A stretch of DNA of 64,000 nt, taken from contig CAIUSO010000038.1 in NCBI GenBank assembly GCA_903901875.1, positions 1 through 64,000 of the forward strand. The letters are read 5' to 3'. Below are positions 34,496 through 43,985 of the stretch, piece by piece. Numbering within the stretch: position 1 is the stretch's first letter; the number at the start of each line of letters is the position of its first letter. Both the position numbers and the translations under genes were made by a program. Under the pieces are notes generated by a model, which saw only the letters and a list, made by a program, of their open reading frames with translations, did not search any database and was not told the DNA's origin. Origin of the DNA: an uncultured Geobacteraceae bacterium (GTDB lineage Bacteria; Desulfobacterota; Desulfuromonadia; Geobacterales; Pseudopelobacteraceae).

Positions 34496-35299
34496 ATGAT
34501 TAAAATAGCCGTGTGTGGAGCTGCCGGACGGATGGGGCAGCGTATTATCAATTCAATTGTTGAGGCGGAAGGGGTTCAGTTCAGTGGTGCCCTGGAGCGT
34601 CCCGAACATCCCCGTATCGGTGAAGATGCCGGGGTCCTTGCCGGTTATGGTGCCACCGGTGTACTCATTACCGACAATCTTTCCGCCGTTCTTGCCGGCT
34701 GTGATGTGCTGATCGACTTCACCTCCCCCAAGGTGTCGCTGAAAAATCTGGAAATGTGCGCCCTGCACAAAAAGTCAATCGTTATCGGTTCCACCGGTTT
34801 CACCCCCGAGGAGCGACTCTTTGCCCAGGAACTTGCCCGGGAGATCCCGGCGGTTCTGGCCCCCAATATGTCGGTCGGTGTCAACGTCTGTTTCAAGGTG
34901 CTGAAGGATGTTGCCAAAACCCTGGGGGACGATTTCGATGTGGAGATCGTCGAATTGCACCATAACAAGAAAAAGGATTCACCCTCCGGTACGGCCGTTC
35001 GTATGGGAGAGGTGGTGGCCGACGCCCTGGGGCGGGATTACAACAAGGTTGCCACCTATCACCGCGAGGGGATCTGCGGTGAGCGGACCAAAGAGGAGAT
35101 CGGCATGCAGACCGTCAGGGGGGGAGACATCATTGGCGAACATACGGTGTACTTCATCGGCATGGGGGAACGCATCGAGATTTCCCACCGGGCCATGACA
35201 CGGGACATGTTTTCCCGTGGGTCCGTACGGGCAGCGAAATGGGTGGTTGGTAAAGCCCCCGGTCTCTATGATATGCAGGATGTTCTTGGGCTGAAATAA
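34496..35299 (+). CDS. dapB: 4-hydroxy-tetrahydrodipicolinate reductase
   Basis: 267 residues. N-terminal NAD(P)H-binding motif IAVCGAAGRMGQRI, catalytic HHNKKKDSPSGTA with the active histidines and lysine, and the C-terminal GERIEISHRAMTRDMFSRGS. It reduces the DapA product to tetrahydrodipicolinate, the substrate of the aminotransferase encoded next. Gap to dapL is 27 bp. Confidence 0.97.
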   Translation: MIKIAVCGAAGRMGQRIINSIVEAEGVQFSGALERPEHPRIGEDAGVLAGYGATGVLITDNLSAVLAGCDVLIDFTSPKVSLKNLEMCALHKKSIVIGSTGFTPEERLFAQELAREIPAVLAPNMSVGVNVCFKVLKDVAKTLGDDFDVEIVELHHNKKKDSPSGTAVRMGEVVADALGRDYNKVATYHREGICGERTKEEIGMQTVRGGDIIGEHTVYFIGMGERIEISHRAMTRDMFSRGSVRAAKWVVGKAPGLYDMQDVLGLK

Positions 35300-35326
35300 T
35301 ATAATTTTGTGGAGGATGTTCCAAAT

Positions 35327-36559
35327 ATGGCAAAAATTAACGATAATTATCTGAAACTGAAAGCTGGCTATCTTTTCCCCGAAATCGGTCGCCGGGTGCG
35401 GGCTTTTGCAGAAGCCAACCCGACCGCCAAGGTCATCCGCCTTGGCATCGGCGATGTAACCCGTCCCCTGGCCCCCGCGGTGCTGAAGGCGTTCCACGAC
35501 GCCGTTGACGATCTTGCCACCACCGAGCGTTTTGCCGGTTACGGCCCGGAGCAGGGGTACGACTGGCTGATTGACACCATCATTGAAAAATCATATACGC
35601 CCCGGGGAGTGGAGCTGAAAACCTCAGAAATGTTCATTTCCGACGGTTCCAAGTGTGACTGTGCCAATATTCTCGATATCTTTGCCATGGACAATGTGGT
35701 TGCCATTGGTGACCCGGTCTATCCGGTCTACAATGACACCAACGTCATGATCGGTCGTACCGGTGAGGCCGATGAAAAGGGGTACTATCAGGGTGTTGTC
35801 TACCTGCCATGTAACGAGGCCAACGGCTTCATCCCGGCACTGCCGACCGGTAAAGTGGATATCATCTATCTCTGCTTCCCCAATAACCCCACCGGTGTGG
35901 TGGCTGACAAGGCCGAGTTGAAGCGGTGGGTTGATTATGCCATTGCCAACGATGCGGTGATCTTCTTTGATGCCGCCTACGAAGCCTTTATCACCGACCC
36001 GGCCATCCCCCATTCTATTTATGAAATAGAAGGGGCCAAACAGTGCGCCATTGAATTCCGCTCTTTTTCCAAAACCGCCGGTTTCACCGGAGTGCGGTGC
36101 GGTCTGGTCGTGGTTCCGGAAGAGGTGATGGGAACGACCCCTTCCGGCGAGAAATACAGCTTCAACAAACTCTGGCTTCGTCGCACCACCACCAAGTTCA
36201 ACGGTGCCTCCTACCCGGTTCAGCGTGCTGCAGCGGCGGTCTATTCGGAACAAGGGTGGCAGCAGACCAAGGAAATAATCGATTATTACATGGAAAATGC
36301 CCGTATTATCCGTGAAGGGCTTACGGAAGCGGGAGTGACCATCTTTGGCGGTGTCAACGCCCCCTATATCTGGCTGAAAACTCCGGCGGGCATGACCAGC
36401 TGGGATTTCTTCGACAAGCTATTGACCGAGTGCCATGTGGTCGGCACACCGGGAAGTGGTTTCGGCCCGAGCGGTGAAGGGTATTTCCGCCTGTCAGCCT
36501 TCGGCAACCGGGACAACGTTGTCGAAGCGGTCGAGAGGATAAAGAAAAACTTGAAGTAG
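35327..36559 (+). CDS. dapL: LL-diaminopimelate aminotransferase
   Basis: 410 residues. It makes LL-diaminopimelate from tetrahydrodipicolinate in one step, bypassing the succinylase or acetylase route, a trait of Geobacterales and some other groups. Motifs: [13 protein letters not shown] at the N-terminus, GIGDVTRPL, the PLP lysine in [16 protein letters not shown] and [13 protein letters not shown] 35327 follows GGAGG by 12 bases; the GTG 18 bases upstream overlaps that site and is rejected. A weak terminator hairpin follows. Confidence 0.97.
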   Translation: MAKINDNYLKLKAGYLFPEIGRRVRAFAEANPTAKVIRLGIGDVTRPLAPAVLKAFHDAVDDLATTERFAGYGPEQGYDWLIDTIIEKSYTPRGVELKTSEMFISDGSKCDCANILDIFAMDNVVAIGDPVYPVYNDTNVMIGRTGEADEKGYYQGVVYLPCNEANGFIPALPTGKVDIIYLCFPNNPTGVVADKAELKRWVDYAIANDAVIFFDAAYEAFITDPAIPHSIYEIEGAKQCAIEFRSFSKTAGFTGVRCGLVVVPEEVMGTTPSGEKYSFNKLWLRRTTTKFNGASYPVQRAAAAVYSEQGWQQTKEIIDYYMENARIIREGLTEAGVTIFGGVNAPYIWLKTPAGMTSWDFFDKLLTECHVVGTPGSGFGPSGEGYFRLSAFGNRDNVVEAVERIKKNLK

Positions 36560-36568
36560 TACAGGGGA

Positions 36569-36595
36569 GGGTGTCCATGGTGACACCCTTACTTT
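36569..36595 (+). terminator. Weak terminator after dapL
   Basis: GGGTGTC (36569-36575) pairs with GACACCC (36582-36588), followed by TTACTTT. The T tract is broken, so some read-through into the lipoprotein gene is likely. Confidence 0.5.
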
Positions 36596-36607
36596 GTGGG
36601 GGAAGGC

Positions 36608-38347
36608 ATGATCAAGCTGTTCCGGGCAGGCCTGTTGTGTATGCTGCTGTTATGTGGTTGTTCGTGGGACGGGACACCGACACGGAGTAATGATATCACT
36701 CCGTTGACGTCAATCGTCATAACCGCTGACTACAGCTCCATTGCTGCCAAAACATCAATGCCGTTCAAGGCCATGGGCAATTATTCCGGTGAGTTTAGTC
36801 GCGATATTACCGACAGGGTGACCTGGACCAGCGATACGCCCGCGCGGGCCGCATTTAATAATCCGTCGTACCCAAGCCGGATATCGGGTCTTACCGCGGG
36901 TGCGGTGCAGGTTACTGCGTCCGTAGGTACCATTACCAGCAGTACAACCGTGACGGTCACTTCTGCTACCATCAGTTTGGTGACACTATCGCCCACGACC
37001 CCCTCGGTTGCCCAGGGACTTTCCGCCACCTTCACGGCACAGGGAACCTTTTCCGACTCCTCACATCAGGACATAACATTTGATGCCACCTGGACCTCAG
37101 GGACGCCTGCCGTTGCGACGATCGGTACCACGCCGGCTCCCATAGTGTCTGTCACCTCCAAAACGCTCGGGACAACCCAAATAACCGCAACCTTTGACGG
37201 CAAAAGTGACAGTACGACGTTGACCGTTACGGCACCTGTCCTGCAAAGCATTGCCGTCTCGTCAAAAAACGGTGCCACATCACTTCCCACCATGTCAAAA
37301 CTCGGATTTACGGCATCCGGTACCTATTCCAATGGCGTGGTCGCCGATGTCACTTCCCAGGTCACGTGGAGCTCCGACAGCAGCACGCTCGCAACCATTG
37401 ATACCACCGGTACGGTCACTGCTCTGTCCCCCGGTACGGCTACCATCACTGCGACATTGGGGACCATCGCGGGGAGTGCACCCCTGAAGGCCACCGGTGG
37501 TACCTTGAGTTCATTCACCCTGAGTCCCGCTACGGTGAGCCTGGTGAAAAATTTCGGCACCTTTGTAACTGCCACGGGAAGCTTCAGCAATGGCACATCA
37601 CGGGATATCAGCCGGGTACTCAGTTGGAGACCGGCAGACGCTTCATTTGTTAACGTGAGTTCGTCAAGTATCAATAGCACCTGGCTGAAGCCGCTTAAGG
37701 CAACCACCACCACGTCAGGAATCGTCATTACTGCCACGGCACCTGCCACTGCGGAGAGCGCAAAAACCGCTACTACCAACGTGACGGTAACTGACCTGAC
37801 CGCGAGCTTGAATACTGTTACTCTCTCTCCCGGTACCGTGGGGGTTGTTGCCGGTGCCGGCAGTCGTCTCTCGCTGGCCGCTAATTTTAACGGGAGCGGT
37901 CAGGATGTCACAGCCGTTGCTACCTGGAGTTCCAGCGATACCTCGAAAGTTACCGTCGAGAACGGTGTTGTGTTTGGAGGTCGCATTACCGGTGTTACTG
38001 CCGGCAATGCGACCGTTACCGCCAGTTACGGGGGGAAATCTGACACAAGCACCATTAGGGTCACGGCACCGGTTATCCAGTCCTTGACTATTTCAGGCCC
38101 TTCTTCAATAGTTGCCGGTAACCAGTTCGCCTACTCGGCAACGGTGCTTTATGGTGATGGTTCTCAAATCAATGTGACGGATCTGACTTCCTGTTCCTGG
38201 AGTGTGGATAAAGCAAATGTTGCCGTTCTCGCCACTGCCCTTTCCCAGCCGGGGCAGTTTGTGGCGGTTGACGTCGGAACGGCAACTATCACGGCAACCT
38301 TTGGCGGTCTGACCAAAACGGCGGCCATTACCGTTACCGGAAATTAG
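36608..38347 (+). CDS. Lipoprotein with six Big_2-like immunoglobulin repeats
   Basis: 579 residues. Lipoprotein signal: short basic start, hydrophobic stretch and LLCGC with the lipidated cysteine at 18. After it come about six repeats of about 90 residues, each beginning like LTSIVIT / LQSIAVS / LSSFTLS / IQSLTIS, with DVTxxVTWSSD in the middle and GTATITATxG near the end, the bacterial Ig-like group 2 pattern. It is very rich in Thr and Ser with no catalytic domain, so it is probably a surface adhesin or spacer. The start follows GGGGAAGGC. The next gene encodes a beta-barrel, 28 bp downstream. Confidence 0.85.
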   Translation: MIKLFRAGLLCMLLLCGCSWDGTPTRSNDITPLTSIVITADYSSIAAKTSMPFKAMGNYSGEFSRDITDRVTWTSDTPARAAFNNPSYPSRISGLTAGAVQVTASVGTITSSTTVTVTSATISLVTLSPTTPSVAQGLSATFTAQGTFSDSSHQDITFDATWTSGTPAVATIGTTPAPIVSVTSKTLGTTQITATFDGKSDSTTLTVTAPVLQSIAVSSKNGATSLPTMSKLGFTASGTYSNGVVADVTSQVTWSSDSSTLATIDTTGTVTALSPGTATITATLGTIAGSAPLKATGGTLSSFTLSPATVSLVKNFGTFVTATGSFSNGTSRDISRVLSWRPADASFVNVSSSSINSTWLKPLKATTTTSGIVITATAPATAESAKTATTNVTVTDLTASLNTVTLSPGTVGVVAGAGSRLSLAANFNGSGQDVTAVATWSSSDTSKVTVENGVVFGGRITGVTAGNATVTASYGGKSDTSTIRVTAPVIQSLTISGPSSIVAGNQFAYSATVLYGDGSQINVTDLTSCSWSVDKANVAVLATALSQPGQFVAVDVGTATITATFGGLTKTAAITVTGN

Positions 38348-38375
38348 ATTCTTTATGTACAGAGGATTGCACCCA

Positions 38376-39029
38376 ATGAGGCATACCTGCCGGTTATCCA
38401 TACTCACCTTCATGACCATACTTCTCTTCACCGGCACGGCGGTTGCTCAGTCCCCGGGCCCCTATGCGGGGCTTTTCGCGGGGGGAAATGTGCCGGGAAG
38501 TTCCACCGCCAGTGATGGGGGGGGCGACTTTGGTATCTCCTTTACCCCCTCAATTCAGGGGAGTGCCGTCCTTGGCTGGAACCTGGAGCCGGGGAGTTCC
38601 GTGGGTGAGGGGAGGGTCGAGCTTGAATACAGTCATCGGAGCAACCGACTCGACCGGGTGACCTTTGTTGAGGGGAGTGTTGCCGGTGGAGGGGAACTGA
38701 CTTCCGACAGCTTGCTCTTTAACTGCTTTGCCGTTTCCCGCGAAGAGGGGCAGTATCATCCCTATCTCGGCGTGGGGGCCGGGGTCGCCCGTGTCGTGGC
38801 GGCTAACCTGACCGTGTCCGGTCAGCCTTTCAGTAACGACTCCAGCATCGTTTTTGCCTATCAGGCCGGCATCGGCCTTGACATCAACCTGACGGATCGC
38901 CTGACCCTTGACCTCGGCTATCGTTTTTTCGCTACCAGTCCGGTACGGTTCACCGAGGCCAGCGGCCAGATATTAGAAATGGGATACGCCAGTCACGCCG
39001 CTGTTATCGGCATAAAAGCGGGATTTTGA
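38376..39029 (+). CDS. Outer-membrane beta-barrel protein
   Basis: 217 residues with a cleavable signal peptide (hydrophobic stretch ending TAVAQ). The mature part has alternating strands (YAGLFAGGNV, GVGAGVARVVA, FAYQAGIGLDINLTDRLTLDLGYRFF) and ends in a phenylalanine (GIKAGF), typical of OmpA-like or OmpW-like 8-strand barrels. GAGG before ATG 38376 supports this start over one seven residues upstream. It may be the membrane partner of the preceding Ig-repeat lipoprotein. Confidence 0.8.
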   Translation: MRHTCRLSILTFMTILLFTGTAVAQSPGPYAGLFAGGNVPGSSTASDGGGDFGISFTPSIQGSAVLGWNLEPGSSVGEGRVELEYSHRSNRLDRVTFVEGSVAGGGELTSDSLLFNCFAVSREEGQYHPYLGVGAGVARVVAANLTVSGQPFSNDSSIVFAYQAGIGLDINLTDRLTLDLGYRFFATSPVRFTEASGQILEMGYASHAAVIGIKAGF

Positions 39030-39076
39030 TCCATCCCGTATATTCTTATCCCCCCACATCCCAAGGAGTACCTACG

Positions 39077-41038
39077 GTGAGTCGTTCTTTCGCCCGCTAT
39101 TATAAATTTATGGTAACGCTGTTAATGGCGGTGGTTCTGTGCCAGCCCGTAACAGCCAAGCCCGCTTCCGCCCAGGAGATTATCCCCCCCTATCCACCGC
39201 TGGTCTATGGCTATACGTCGGTTAAGGTTTTTGATAATCAGGGGCGGTTTGTCGGCAGGATTTTGCCGGAAAAACGCTACTGGGTTTCCATTGACCGCAT
39301 TCCACAATTTCTGCAAAAGGCGGTGGTGGCCGTTGAGGATTCCCGCTTTTATGAACATAGCGGCATAGACTATCGGGGCATCGCCCGGGCCATCGTGAAA
39401 GATGTGGTGAAACGGAGGATGGCCGAAGGGGGCTCGACCATCACCCAGCAGCTGATCAAAAACCGCTATCTCTCCAGTGAAAAAACCCTCGGGCGTAAAA
39501 TCGATGAAGCCCGCATGGCCATGGATTTTGAACAAAAATACAGCAAGAAGCAGATTCTTGAGATGTATTTTAACGAAATCTATTATGGTAACGGTGCCTG
39601 GGGCATAGGTCAGGCGGCCCGTCTCTATTTTGACAAGGCACCCGAAGAGTTGAATGATGCCGAATGCGCCCAGTTGGCCGGGGTGCAGAAGAATCCGGGG
39701 CGCTACAATCCCCTGGGAAAAGGGGATGACGTAACCAAACGGCGGGATGTGGTGCTGAAGCGGATGGTGGATCTGAGCATGATCAGTACCGTGCAGCAGG
39801 AACAGCTCCGTGCCCGGCCCGCTTCAGTGACTCCACCGGGACAGGCCCCCCACTATCTGGCCCACGTAAAGAATAAATTGTTTGAACGGTATGGCTCCGA
39901 AGTCATTGAACTGGGGGGGCTTGAAGTAACGGCTGCCCTGGATCTCAATCTGCAAAAACAGGCGGAACAGGTGGTGAGTGAAGGGGTGAAGCGGATTTCA
40001 CCAAAACTACAGGGTGCACTACTCTGTCTTGACCCGATTACCGGCGATATTCTGGCAGCGGTTGGGGGTGTTGACATAAAACAGGCCGCCTTTAACCGGG
40101 CCTTTGTCGCCCAGCGTCAACCCGGATCGACCATCAAACCGCTGATTTATGCTGCGGCCCTCGACAATGGCTTTACGGCCGGTTCCCGGTTTGATGACAC
40201 GCCCGTGGCCTATGGCCGGGGGAATGGTGAACAGTGGAAACCCCAGAATTACGGCCGGGAACTCTACGGTGAGCAGAGTCTCAGAAAAGCCCTTGCCAGC
40301 TCCAACAACATCATTGCCGTCAAATTACTTGATGCGGTGGGGGTGCCGAACTTTGTCGATTTTGCTGCCAGATTTGGGCTCACGCTCCGGAGTGAAAATG
40401 GTCTTTCTCTGGCACTCGGGACCTCCGAAGTGACCCTGAATGATCTGGTCAGGGCCTATACACCGCTGGCCAACGGTGGTTCCCGTACGGAGGGGAGGGT
40501 GATCCTCCGGGTCTATGACCGGACCCGCCGGAGCTGGTTGGAGAGTCCGCCGGTGTCGTCACCGGTGCTGTCACCTGCCACCGCGTTTATTACTACCCAG
40601 ATATTGAAGGATGTTCTCACCGTTGGCACCGCCCGGAACCTGAGAAAGTTTGCCGCAGCGTATCCCTCGGCGGGAAAAACCGGTACCACCGACGACTATC
40701 GGGATGCCTGGTTTGTCGGCTACACCCCCCACCTGGTAACCGGTGTCTGGGTCGGCTATGACAAGCCGAAACCGGGGGGTAAGGGGTTTACCGGTGGTGC
40801 CATTGCCGCTCCGATCTGGGAGCGTTTCATGCGTAAGGCGGTATCGGTGCGCCCTGGCGGAGATTTCCCAAAACCGGATACGGTGGTGGCGGTTCCGGTT
40901 GATCCGGTGACCGGTTGCCGGGCGGCTCCCGGGAGCAGGGATACGCGGGATGAGTTTTTCCTTATCGGGACCGAACCTGATGTGGAGTGTGGTGGGGAGG
41001 ATACCACGGATGACGACGATGGGGGAGATGAAGAGTAA
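39077..41038 (+). CDS. Class A penicillin-binding protein (PBP1A-like)
   Basis: 653 residues. Transglycosylase domain: VVAVEDSRFYEHSGID with the catalytic Glu, then GGSTITQQLIKN and KKQILEMYFNEIYYG. Transpeptidase domain: nucleophile serine in GSTIKP, SSN in ALASSNN and KTGTT. It builds and cross-links peptidoglycan. GTG 39077, with AAGGAG eight bases upstream, is the best start. The N-terminal segment (LLMAVVLCQPVTAKPASAQ) looks like a cleavable signal peptide rather than a permanent anchor. The C-terminus ends in a Asp/Glu-rich tail (EDTTDDDDGGDEE). Confidence 0.92.
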   Translation: MSRSFARYYKFMVTLLMAVVLCQPVTAKPASAQEIIPPYPPLVYGYTSVKVFDNQGRFVGRILPEKRYWVSIDRIPQFLQKAVVAVEDSRFYEHSGIDYRGIARAIVKDVVKRRMAEGGSTITQQLIKNRYLSSEKTLGRKIDEARMAMDFEQKYSKKQILEMYFNEIYYGNGAWGIGQAARLYFDKAPEELNDAECAQLAGVQKNPGRYNPLGKGDDVTKRRDVVLKRMVDLSMISTVQQEQLRARPASVTPPGQAPHYLAHVKNKLFERYGSEVIELGGLEVTAALDLNLQKQAEQVVSEGVKRISPKLQGALLCLDPITGDILAAVGGVDIKQAAFNRAFVAQRQPGSTIKPLIYAAALDNGFTAGSRFDDTPVAYGRGNGEQWKPQNYGRELYGEQSLRKALASSNNIIAVKLLDAVGVPNFVDFAARFGLTLRSENGLSLALGTSEVTLNDLVRAYTPLANGGSRTEGRVILRVYDRTRRSWLESPPVSSPVLSPATAFITTQILKDVLTVGTARNLRKFAAAYPSAGKTGTTDDYRDAWFVGYTPHLVTGVWVGYDKPKPGGKGFTGGAIAAPIWERFMRKAVSVRPGGDFPKPDTVVAVPVDPVTGCRAAPGSRDTRDEFFLIGTEPDVECGGEDTTDDDDGGDEE

Positions 41039-41065
41039 TCTGCCCCAGAACTGGTGAGGCGGTAT

Positions 41066-41788
41066 ATGCAATTGGAAATTTGCCCGAAATGCTCCTGTCG
41101 GCACCCGGTTCCGGTCGACATTTGCCCCCATTGTGGAGTTATCTATGCCAAGGTGGCAGAGGTTGACGCCCGAAGATCCCATGAAGAGGTTAGTACTCCA
41201 CCGGGGAGGATGGGACAACTCCTCTTCGCCGCCAAAGGGGGAGAAAACGTTACCGTTATTGGCATCAAGGCGGTTTTTCTTGCGGTGTTGTCCCTGTATG
41301 GTGTCAAGCTGATTCGCACACCAATTCTGGCTTTTCCCGATTCGGGGTGGTGGCTGCACGGGGTAAATCTGGTGTTCCACGAAGCGGGCCATGTTCTGTT
41401 CATGCCCTTTGGTCGCTTCGTCCACCTGCTCGGTGGTACGTTGGGTCAATTGCTGGTTCCGGCGGTGGTGACGGGAGCGTTTCTCCGCAGGCGTGATATC
41501 TTTGGAGCAGTGGTTGGTACTTGGTGGCTGGGTGAGAATTTTCTTGATAGTGCGCCCTACATTAACGATGCCCGTGCCCTGCAGTTGATGCTGCTGGGCG
41601 GAGTTACCGGCAGTGAGGTGGAGGATTACCACGACTGGGAAGGGGTGCTTGGCCGTATGGGAATGCTTCAGTATGACCACACACTGGCCAGAATTGCATT
41701 TACCACGGGCTCGGTACTTATGCTGGCTGCCATGGTGTGGGGATGTTATATTCTCTGGAAAGAATATGCAGGACGGTATCGAAGCTGA
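41066..41788 (+). CDS. Zinc-ribbon plus HEAGH membrane protein, possible M50-like metallopeptidase
   Basis: 240 residues. A short N-terminal zinc ribbon (C6-x2-C9 and C20-x2-C23) is followed by several membrane segments. The second hydrophobic block holds HEAGH (LVFHEAGHVLFMPFG), the zinc site of M50-type intramembrane proteases and a few other families. A later Asp (YINDARAL) could be the third ligand, but the normal LDG motif is not obvious. GAGG precedes ATG 41066. It lies between the PBP and another membrane protein gene, so an envelope role is likely. Confidence 0.68.
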   Translation: MQLEICPKCSCRHPVPVDICPHCGVIYAKVAEVDARRSHEEVSTPPGRMGQLLFAAKGGENVTVIGIKAVFLAVLSLYGVKLIRTPILAFPDSGWWLHGVNLVFHEAGHVLFMPFGRFVHLLGGTLGQLLVPAVVTGAFLRRRDIFGAVVGTWWLGENFLDSAPYINDARALQLMLLGGVTGSEVEDYHDWEGVLGRMGMLQYDHTLARIAFTTGSVLMLAAMVWGCYILWKEYAGRYRS

Positions 41789-41812
41789 CCTCTGGTCGCG
41801 ACTGGATAAATA

Positions 41813-42400
41813 ATGAACCATAAAATAATCGCCCTGGCTGGATGGCTGGCCATGGTAAGTGCCTTTGCCTCTATCCCCCTGGCCTATCTGGCTTTCAAAC
41901 TGGAGGGGAGTACCGAACAGACCGCTACCTTGGGACTTTTGATGATCCAGGTGGTTGGGTTGCTGCTGTTCGTGGCCATTACCCTCCTCCTTAAAAAAAT
42001 CCTCAACCACGTATTCAGCTTCCATCAGACGGACCGGAGTATTGAATTGATGATCCTGGCCAATGTGGTGGCAACGGTGTGTGTCATTGGCGGGATGTTC
42101 TTTCCCCCGTTCAGGGATTCGGCCGGAATGGCTGCACTAGTACTGATGGTGTTTGAGGGGGTGGTACAGATCCGCTTCGGCTACCAGTTATTGAAACTCC
42201 CCAGTTCGCTGGGAGGACTGCACAAGCCGTTCTGCTACCTGAATATTGCCACGGGGATTTGTGAAGCGTCCGTCGTGCTGGTGCTGGCAGGTGTTGTGGT
42301 CAGTGCCATCTCTGACCTGATGCTTGCTACCATTTTCTTTAATGTACTCACCTGTCTGAAAACCGCAGACCAGGCCGGAAAAACGGCGTTGGATAAATAA
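41813..42400 (+). CDS. Membrane protein of unknown function
   Basis: 195 residues with about five membrane segments (ALAGWLAMVSAFASIPLAYLAF, LMIQVVGLLLFVAITLLL, LANVVATVCVIGGMFF, ALVLMVFEGVVQI, ASVVLVLAGVVVSAI). I recognise no family signature. It starts 24 bp after the HEAGH gene and is probably co-transcribed. The ribosome-binding site is weak. After it, 42401-42576 holds only small hairpins. Confidence 0.7.
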   Translation: MNHKIIALAGWLAMVSAFASIPLAYLAFKLEGSTEQTATLGLLMIQVVGLLLFVAITLLLKKILNHVFSFHQTDRSIELMILANVVATVCVIGGMFFPPFRDSAGMAALVLMVFEGVVQIRFGYQLLKLPSSLGGLHKPFCYLNIATGICEASVVLVLAGVVVSAISDLMLATIFFNVLTCLKTADQAGKTALDK

Positions 42401-42576
42401 CCGCCACTGTTGTCAGTTAGAAAATTGCATGGGGGAAAACTCTGCCTTATGCAAAAAAATGACCGGACAACGCTGAATAACCGCCCCGGGGAGCCTCTGG
42501 AATAGGGGCGGGGAGTTGATTTTTCGTATCATCGTGAGTATCATTGCTGCAGACGATCAAAAAAGGAGTCACTCAT

Positions 42577-43260
42577 ATGCCATTTCCCTCATCTCCACGC
42601 AGCACCTCCTATCCCCGCACCATGGAAACGACGCAAAGCAATTCGCTGGGAGCAGTCTACGGCTGGATGGCCGCCGGTCTCTGTCTGACCGCTTTCGTCT
42701 CATTGGCCGTCGCAAGTTCCCCCTCTCTGTTCAATGCGCTTTTTGCCAACAGGATGCTCTTCTTCGGTCTGATTATCGCCGAACTTGGTCTGGTGTTCGC
42801 CATCGGCGGTTTTGCCGTCCGCATGGGAACGGCGACGGCGGCCCCTCTGTTCCTGCTCTATTCGGCCCTCAATGGAGTGACGCTGTCGGGGATATTTCTT
42901 GTGTATACCGGCCAGTCCATATCTTCCGCCTTTTTTACCACCGCCGGTACCTTCGGTGCCATGAGTCTCTACGGAATGGTGACCAAACGGGATCTGACCT
43001 CCCTCGGCTCCTTCTGCTTCATGGGACTGATCGGCGTTGTCATCGCATCGGTGGTGAATATTTTTCTCCACTCAAATATGCTTCAGTTCATGGTCAGCGG
43101 CATCGGCCTGATCGTGTTTATCGGGTTGACCGCCTATGATACCCAAAAGCTCAAGGGGGTAACGGGTGGTGCCGCCGTCGCTGGTGCTTTGGCCCTCTAC
43201 CTCGATTTCATCAACATTTTCCTGATGATTCTTCAGCTGTTTGGTGACCGGAGAGAGTAA
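42577..43260 (+). CDS. Bax inhibitor-1/YccA family membrane protein
   Basis: 227 residues with seven membrane segments. Family features: AVYGWMAAGLCLTAFVS near the start, LNGVTLSGIFLVYTG, and the conserved C-terminal GLTAYDTQKLK...ALALYLDFINIFLMILQLFGDRRE. Members leak Ca2+ or protons and interact with membrane quality control (FtsH) in E. coli. AAGGAG eight bases before ATG 42577 sets the start; the upstream in-frame codons lack a site. Confidence 0.92.
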   Translation: MPFPSSPRSTSYPRTMETTQSNSLGAVYGWMAAGLCLTAFVSLAVASSPSLFNALFANRMLFFGLIIAELGLVFAIGGFAVRMGTATAAPLFLLYSALNGVTLSGIFLVYTGQSISSAFFTTAGTFGAMSLYGMVTKRDLTSLGSFCFMGLIGVVIASVVNIFLHSNMLQFMVSGIGLIVFIGLTAYDTQKLKGVTGGAAVAGALALYLDFINIFLMILQLFGDRRE

Positions 43261-43306
43261 AACGGTTACCTCTTGACCGGTCGCTCAATTTCTCGACAGG
43301 AGTCCC

Positions 43307-43939
43307 ATGTCAGCTTTTTCTCTTTCCGAACTCACGGGGGGCATAGTGCCCCCTTTCTCAATACTGTTATCCGTATTAAAACTGTTTATAATTCCGGTAG
43401 GGGGCGGCATCCCTGCCGGCGTTCTGCTTGCCCAGGCAAAGGGTGTTGTCTGGCCGGTCACCGCGCTGCTCTACCTGGTCTCTGACATGGCCCTGGCTCT
43501 GGCCTTTGAACCGATCCTGCGGGGTATGGCCGCAGTGGTCAGAAGGATTCCCCTTCTCACCCGTTTCAGTGCCCTGCTAAAAGCGGCAACGGCCCGCAGC
43601 ACTGCCCACCTGGGGGGAACCAGCTCCGGTCCCCTGGCACTCATCATAATCTCTTTTGGAGTAGATCCCATGACCGGGCGAGCCACCGCCCATGCAGCCG
43701 GCCACGGTTTTATCGCCGGTTGGGCCATAGCCATCGCCGGTGATATGCTCTATTTCGCCGTAATTGCCCTATCAACCGTCCGGTTGAACCGCTATTTCAA
43801 AGATCCGAACACCACCATGCTGATTGTTCTGGCGGCCATGTTCCTGGTGCCTGTTCTGATCCGCTCCGTTCGCAGTAAAATGGTTTCCCGCCAGGGTGAC
43901 GGTAATAGTTCCGCCGAGACAAAGACGGCGCATCATTAG
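43307..43939 (+). CDS. Integral membrane protein of unknown function
   Basis: 210 residues with five to six hydrophobic segments and repeated glycine-rich stretches (FIIPVGGGIPAGVLLAQ, HLGGTSSGPLALIIISFGVD, AHAAGHGFIAGWAIAIAGDMLYF). It looks like a small transporter, but I cannot name a family. GGAG lies six bases before the ATG. It follows the Bax-inhibitor gene by 46 bp. A TTGGGCA...TGCCCAA hairpin (43948-43971) separates it from the convergent lipoprotein gene. Confidence 0.75.
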   Translation: MSAFSLSELTGGIVPPFSILLSVLKLFIIPVGGGIPAGVLLAQAKGVVWPVTALLYLVSDMALALAFEPILRGMAAVVRRIPLLTRFSALLKAATARSTAHLGGTSSGPLALIIISFGVDPMTGRATAHAAGHGFIAGWAIAIAGDMLYFAVIALSTVRLNRYFKDPNTTMLIVLAAMFLVPVLIRSVRSKMVSRQGDGNSSAETKTAHH

Positions 43940-43985
43940 CCGGTAGCTTGGGCAAAGCGGAGCGTGCCCAACCCACCGAGTCAAC

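Noticed and set aside
40571-42025. A 484-codon minus-strand open frame across the PBP and HEAGH genes
   Set aside because: It covers two well-supported plus-strand genes and shows no motif; it is a shadow.
42481-42530. CCGCCCC...GGGGCGG hairpin before the Bax-inhibitor gene as a terminator
   Set aside because: The loop is 17 bases and the T run is displaced by several bases, so support is weak.
43948-43971. TTGGGCA...TGCCCAA hairpin as a terminator or element
   Set aside because: The stem is short with a 10-base loop and no T run on either strand; a single copy was noticed, so no firm feature is claimed.
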